From contig SYMJ01000185.1 in NCBI GenBank assembly GCA_005805505.1, forward strand, positions 1-37,739: DNA of 37,739 nucleotides, written 5' to 3'. The notes under the pieces were generated by a model. The model saw only the letters and a program-made list of their open reading frames with translations, did no database searches and was not told where the DNA came from. This stretch comes from Verrucomicrobiales bacterium. GTDB lineage: Bacteria > Verrucomicrobiota > Verrucomicrobiia > Limisphaerales > UBA9464. Both the position numbers and the translations under genes were made by a program. Numbering within the stretch: the first letter of the stretch is position 1; each line of letters starts with the position of its first letter. Below are positions 34,531-37,739 of the stretch, one piece after another.

Positions 34531-35017
34531 TTCAGTTCCCGCCGCCTCCACCATCTTTTGTTGGGGTTTTTGAAGGTCGGTTGATTGTTCCACCAGGTTT
34601 CCCACGCTGGTCGCTCTGCTAAAGAGTAAAGAGCGGAACCAGGGGACCACCGGGAGGAAGCAGGAGAAGGAAGGAGGAAAAGCCGATCCTCGCTATTTTC
34701 AGTGGTTTTTAAACCGGCCGGTTTTATTGGTTTTCACACCGTCACTGACAACAGCGGAAGCGCTGGCGAAACTAATCATCGCGACGGAGTTGAAGCTGGG
34801 GCGGTGGCAGGAAGCTGATCTCAAAACTCGGTCCAAGTGGGGATTCAGTAAAAGTGGCTTTAGCGGCGGGCTTGCGGGCGGAGACGACGATGATGGTGGG
34901 GTGGATCGCCGAGCATCTGGCGATGGGCACGCGCGGTTATCGGTTATCTGAACCATCTCTTGTATCGCAGGAGGAAGCTGGGCGGGTAGTTAACAATATC
35001 AAGAACTGACTCCTTTT
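34531..35017. repeat. Long direct repeat, copy B (detached ssrA 3' end plus ~460 bp)
   Basis: The second copy of 32474-32961, offset by 2,057 bp. It begins with the last part of the tmRNA T-arm, acceptor strand and CCA (TTCAGTTCCCGCCGCCTCC), but no tmRNA body precedes it. The copies differ by scattered substitutions and by indels around 34580 and 34660, so the duplication is not recent. Confidence 0.9.
34746..34989 (+). pseudogene. RAYT C-terminal fragment, copy B
   Basis: Same fragment as copy A, with the same extra T and the same CGGTTAT duplication, so both disruptions predate the duplication. It ends NHLLYRRRKLGG with stop at 34987-34989. A few substitutions differ from copy A, for example AAAAGTGG for GAAGGTGG near 34850. 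Confidence 0.65.
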
Positions 35018-35183
35018 CCTTTTCCTGTCAAGAATCGTTGCCTGACCCCGATCACGCCCCTGAAACAGGCTCACCGGCGCGGCCCAGTTCGAATTCTCGC
35101 GCAAATGGGCTGAGCCTCAATAAAGAATGAAAAACTAAAGCCAAGGCCTGCAGTTTTGTGCGATCTTCTGCAACGGCCAGCAT

Positions 35184-36731
35184 GTGAGAGCCTTGAATTG
35201 TAATTTTTGGATCTGTTTTCTGATTAGGTGTCTGCTGGGCATAGCCGGAGCGACGCCGTTGCACGCGCGCATCCTTTGGAGCGATCACGAGTGGCATCTG
35301 CTCTGCAACACCAACCAGGTGCTTCCAATCCCACTCAGCGCACTGCCCGGCGCTATTAACACTTCTAAATCCACGCTTTTTTTCCGGTTCACGGTCGATC
35401 CCCTCTCGGATGTTTATACAGAAACAACCGGTAAGTATGAGGCGGGGCTGATTTTTTCCGACAAGGGAGTCCCTCACTTGGGAATCGGCAACGCCTGGGA
35501 TGCCTGGGGTTACAGTGCATTCCATGCGGCCCAAAAGGGGTTCGGCAATCAAGACACAGGAGAATTTGACCTGAATTCAGAAATCCATGAATTCACCGGC
35601 CGGAGTTTTTTTGAATCCCCTCGATTCGAGGTTAAACGGACTATTGTCATCCGGGTCCAATTCATTCCCGGAGAAGACGACCAAATCACCGTCTGGTTGC
35701 AACCCAACCTCAGGGCTGGCTCTGATGAACTGCGGATGACCCCCGACCAGACGACTACTTTTCGGGCCAATGCCTCCTTCGACCAGATCCTGCTCAGTCA
35801 CCGCGGAGCTGGCAATGGTTGGCGGATCGGCAATCTGGAGATTGCCACGAAATTTGAAGACCTCACCAACCCGCATGCCTGGCAAAAACCTTGGTTCATC
35901 GTGCTCGGATTGGCGGTGGTCAGCGCGTTGATTGGCAGTCTGGGTTGGTTTAATGCCAAGCGTCGGGAGCTGCGCTTGCAACGAAAGAGCGATGTGTTGG
36001 TAGGGGAAAAAAGCGCCTTGGAAGAGGAACGCAAACGAATCGCCCGAGACCTTCATGACGATCTGGGTAGCACGCTCTCGGAAATTTCGCTGCTTTGCTC
36101 CATCGCTCTGTCCTCTAAAAATCCTGCGAAGGAACTGGGTAAAATCGAATCGAGGGCCCTCCGAAGTGTGGAGGCGTTGGAAGAGATCGTTTGGTCTATC
36201 GATCCCAAAGCCGACTCGGTCCAGAACTTTGTGGAACACGCTTCACGATTCGCAGAGAACTTCCTGTATGCCGCCCGCATCCGTTTGGACCTAATTAAGC
36301 CACCGGTGGTGATGGCCGAAACCCTGCAAGCGGGGGTTCGGCACAACCTGTATCTGGCCTTCAAGGAATCACTGAACAATGTCTTCAAACATGCTCAGGC
36401 CGATCAAGTAAACATCCGCTTTGATCTAACTCCCGAACACTTGTCCCTCTACGTCTCCGATAACGGTCAAGGCAACTGCCCTTCGCTGGTCAACGCCGAC
36501 ACCGGTCATTCCCAGTCCCATGGGCTCCGCAACATGCGTTCTCGATTGGAATCCGTTGGCGGCTTAATTTGCGTCGACAGCCAACCCAACCGCGGCACAA
36601 CGATCATCTTCCAAGTGCCCATCCTCTTAAGCCAAAACCAAGCCAGCACGACCGATCCAATAGCCTCGTTCTGGCCAAGCCGGAACAAGGCAGTGGGCAA
36701 GAAAGTGTCGGCACAGCAGATCGTTGGCTAA
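35184..36731 (+). CDS. Membrane sensor histidine kinase (HisKA_3 / NarL-partner type)
   Basis: A 515-residue sensor kinase. An N-terminal hydrophobic signal (CFLIRCLLGIAGATPLHA) leads to a ~210-residue extracytoplasmic domain with beta-rich, LamG-like composition. One transmembrane helix follows at about 235-255 (WFIVLGLAVVSALIGSLGW), then a short coiled coil. The dimerisation domain has the phosphoacceptor His291 in RIARDLHDDLGSTLSEI, and HATPase_c has FKESLNNVFKHA, VSDNGQG and GLRNMRSRLESVGG. This arrangement normally pairs with a NarL/FixJ-type regulator, but none is adjacent. The start is GTG 35184; an overlapping ATG at 35182 is out of frame. A ~35-residue C-terminal tail is unassigned. 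Confidence 0.9.
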   Translation: MRALNCNFWICFLIRCLLGIAGATPLHARILWSDHEWHLLCNTNQVLPIPLSALPGAINTSKSTLFFRFTVDPLSDVYTETTGKYEAGLIFSDKGVPHLGIGNAWDAWGYSAFHAAQKGFGNQDTGEFDLNSEIHEFTGRSFFESPRFEVKRTIVIRVQFIPGEDDQITVWLQPNLRAGSDELRMTPDQTTTFRANASFDQILLSHRGAGNGWRIGNLEIATKFEDLTNPHAWQKPWFIVLGLAVVSALIGSLGWFNAKRRELRLQRKSDVLVGEKSALEEERKRIARDLHDDLGSTLSEISLLCSIALSSKNPAKELGKIESRALRSVEALEEIVWSIDPKADSVQNFVEHASRFAENFLYAARIRLDLIKPPVVMAETLQAGVRHNLYLAFKESLNNVFKHAQADQVNIRFDLTPEHLSLYVSDNGQGNCPSLVNADTGHSQSHGLRNMRSRLESVGGLICVDSQPNRGTTIIFQVPILLSQNQASTTDPIASFWPSRNKAVGKKVSAQQIVG

Positions 36732-36761
36732 TCCCCCGCCGACCTTCCCCTTCCCGTTCCT

Positions 36762-37033
36762 CTATTTGGTCAGTGCCTCGTTGAGACTGAGCAAAGCGCT
36801 GGTCACCAACGACAGGCCTGCCACCTCGGGATCGTAGGGTCCGAAAACGGTATCGGCATACACGGCGACAAACTCGATGCGCTCGATTCCCGCGGGCACC
36901 AGCTTCAGAGAACGCGTCTTGGCAGCTTTCTGGCCGGCCTTCTTGGCTTCCTGGGTTGCCTGAGCTTTTTTTCAGCACGCAACCGGTCGGCCTCGATCTG
37001 AGCGGCGGCCGAGGGCGCGGGGTCCAGCCCCAC
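36762..37033 (-). CDS. Small protein of unknown function, interrupted by a -1 frame change at A AAA AAG
   Basis: Reading from GTG 37033 gives GLDPAPSAAAQIEADRLRAEKK, then the zero frame continues 16 more codons to a TGA. At GAA AAA AAG (around 36964-36972) a -1 shift leads into AQATQEAKKAGQKAAKTRS, then LKLVPAGIERIEFVAVYADT, VFGPYDPEVAGLSLVTSALL and SLNEALTK with a TAG at 36762. The composition on both sides fits one charged-helix protein, so the joined product (~90 residues) is probably the real one. The heptamer A AAA AAG is in exactly the phase used by E. coli dnaX. A homopolymer sequencing error or a mutation is the alternative. The same frame continues from the upstream gene after its TGA. 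Confidence 0.5.
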
Positions 37034-37036
37034 CGA

Positions 37037-37333
37037 TCAGCCTTTCGTGTCGGGCTCGTAGTTCCCCAGCAGCTCACCGATCACCACCGTGAAGTTGAGG
37101 TTGCCGCTGCCCAAGTCTACGCCCGGCAGCCACTCCTGGTCCAACTCCGCCAACAGGGCTGGCACCTGCTCGGCTCCCAACCCGGCGTCTTTGAGCAAAA
37201 TCACCGTGCCCGCCACGGTACCGTCGGCGAGGTAATGAAAGTCTACCGCCACTGCCTCCCGACCATCACGGACGGCCAAGAGTCGTTCGGAATGCGGGGT
37301 GCGCAGGGTGCGGGTCCAACGGAGGGGAGTCAT
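37037..37333 (-). CDS. Small hypothetical protein
   Basis: A 98-residue soluble protein with no family I recognise. It has an alternating strand/helix pattern (AVAVDFHYLADGTVAGTVILL, AEQVPALLAELDQEW, NLNFTVVIGELLGNYEPDTKG) and no signal peptide or membrane segment. Start ATG 37333. Its TGA at 37037 is followed in the same frame by the next small gene, whose possible GTG start is only four bases on. The two could be separate coupled genes, or halves of a single ancestral gene split by a nonsense change. Confidence 0.6.
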   Translation of the reverse strand: MTPLRWTRTLRTPHSERLLAVRDGREAVAVDFHYLADGTVAGTVILLKDAGLGAEQVPALLAELDQEWLPGVDLGSGNLNFTVVIGELLGNYEPDTKG

Positions 37334-37423
37334 GGGATTGAGGGGTGTCTAGTGGTGTAAAATAAACTGAAAATGGAAAACAGGCATTGGGCGATCGTAG
37401 CAACCAAGGATGAGATTGAACCT

Positions 37424-37684
37424 CTACGTCATACAGCGGAGCCCGCACCAGAGCGCGCCCGCACCCAGACCCAAACCGAGGGCCAGGGGTACCAAGCATC
37501 CCTGCTTGCCGTCGGTGCGATAGCTCACCCCGGTGCCCGGCACCGAGAAGGTGGTGTAGCGGCGTCCTTTGGGAGTCACCGTGGTGCGGACACCTCGAGT
37601 GCCAACCGACCATCCGACACCGGCCGAACTGGCATTAATCCGGAAGGGCCCCAGGCGAACGGATTTGCGGTAGGAGAATCCCAT
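37424..37684 (-). CDS. DUF4236 domain protein
   Basis: An 86-residue protein starting MGFSYRKSVRLGPFRINASS, the hallmark of DUF4236, with GVGWSVGTRGVRTTVTPKG and TTFSVPGTGVSYRT following. The domain is a small beta-rich unit of unknown function, widespread in bacteria. The C-terminus (LVPLALGLGLGAGALWCGL) is hydrophobic and may be a membrane segment. Start ATG 37684. It lies upstream of the two small hypothetical genes on the same strand, with a 90-bp gap. Confidence 0.85.
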   Translation of the reverse strand: MGFSYRKSVRLGPFRINASSAGVGWSVGTRGVRTTVTPKGRRYTTFSVPGTGVSYRTDGKQGCLVPLALGLGLGAGALWCGLRCMT

Positions 37685-37739
37685 AGTGCCTCAGCGGAAC
37701 CAAACCCATCGTGTCACCGACTTTAAAAAATGGCGCGCC

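Noticed and set aside
34351-34650. 99-codon minus-strand frame across the start of repeat copy B
   Set aside because: It runs through the detached ssrA end and the repeat, with no domain and no ribosome-binding site.

Overview
The window looks like part of a chromosome from a Verrucomicrobiota bacterium, probably of the Limisphaerales/Pedosphaera type. This is inferred from gene content: a very large GreA-type elongation factor (also known from Chlamydiae), several Tat-exported Gfo/Idh/MocA oxidoreductases, a DUF6807/PmoA-like lipoprotein, LuxE/LuxC-like proteins, and remnants of REP-associated tyrosine transposases (RAYTs). The DNA is GC-rich and genes are tightly packed. Many starts lack a clear Shine-Dalgarno sequence.

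Positions 1 to about 24 kb are mostly ordinary core genome. Two exported amidohydrolases (75-2331) face a minus-strand block: an RbsA-type sugar ABC ATPase, nagB, ruvX, truA and an MscS channel (7458 down to 2347). Next come an M14-like peptidase and recF (plus), two exported proteins (minus), and mqnE with a dGTPase gene (plus). A 74-bp tandem repeat with a perfect hairpin (13877-14056) separates these from a fatty-acid-linked group: an acyl-CoA synthetase and a nucleotidyltransferase on minus, then a LuxE/LuxC-type fatty-acid reductase pair and queD on plus. A minus-strand gene-expression cluster follows: giant greA, a NusG paralogue, rsmB and yhcH.

From 24.05 to 25.0 kb there is no convincing gene. 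Two copies of a ~205-bp composite palindrome flank degenerate ~50-bp repeats. Then come panD, a Gfo/Idh/MocA gene, a ~310-bp imperfect-palindrome element that supplies the 3' end of a RodZ-like gene, an L-fuconolactonase-like gene and a strong shared terminator. A translationally coupled DUF6807 / small lipoprotein / Gfo-Idh-MocA operon follows, probably for carbohydrate metabolism.

The accessory part starts at the one-piece tmRNA gene (32142-32496). The 3' end of ssrA plus ~460 bp of downstream DNA is repeated 2,057 bp further on (32474-32961 and 34531-35017). Each copy carries the same doubly frameshifted C-terminal fragment of a RAYT transposase. Between them lie scraps of an AbiE-like toxin-antitoxin operon and an intact nucleotidyltransferase-fold gene. 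The pattern suggests a decayed insertion or a segmental duplication anchored at ssrA. The last 2.7 kb has an orphan sensor histidine kinase, two small unknown genes and a DUF4236 gene. One of the small genes carries a perfectly phased A AAA AAG (dnaX-type) slippery heptamer exactly where a -1 shift is needed to read its conserved-looking C-terminal half.

No CRISPR array, rRNA, tRNA or intact transposase/integrase was seen.
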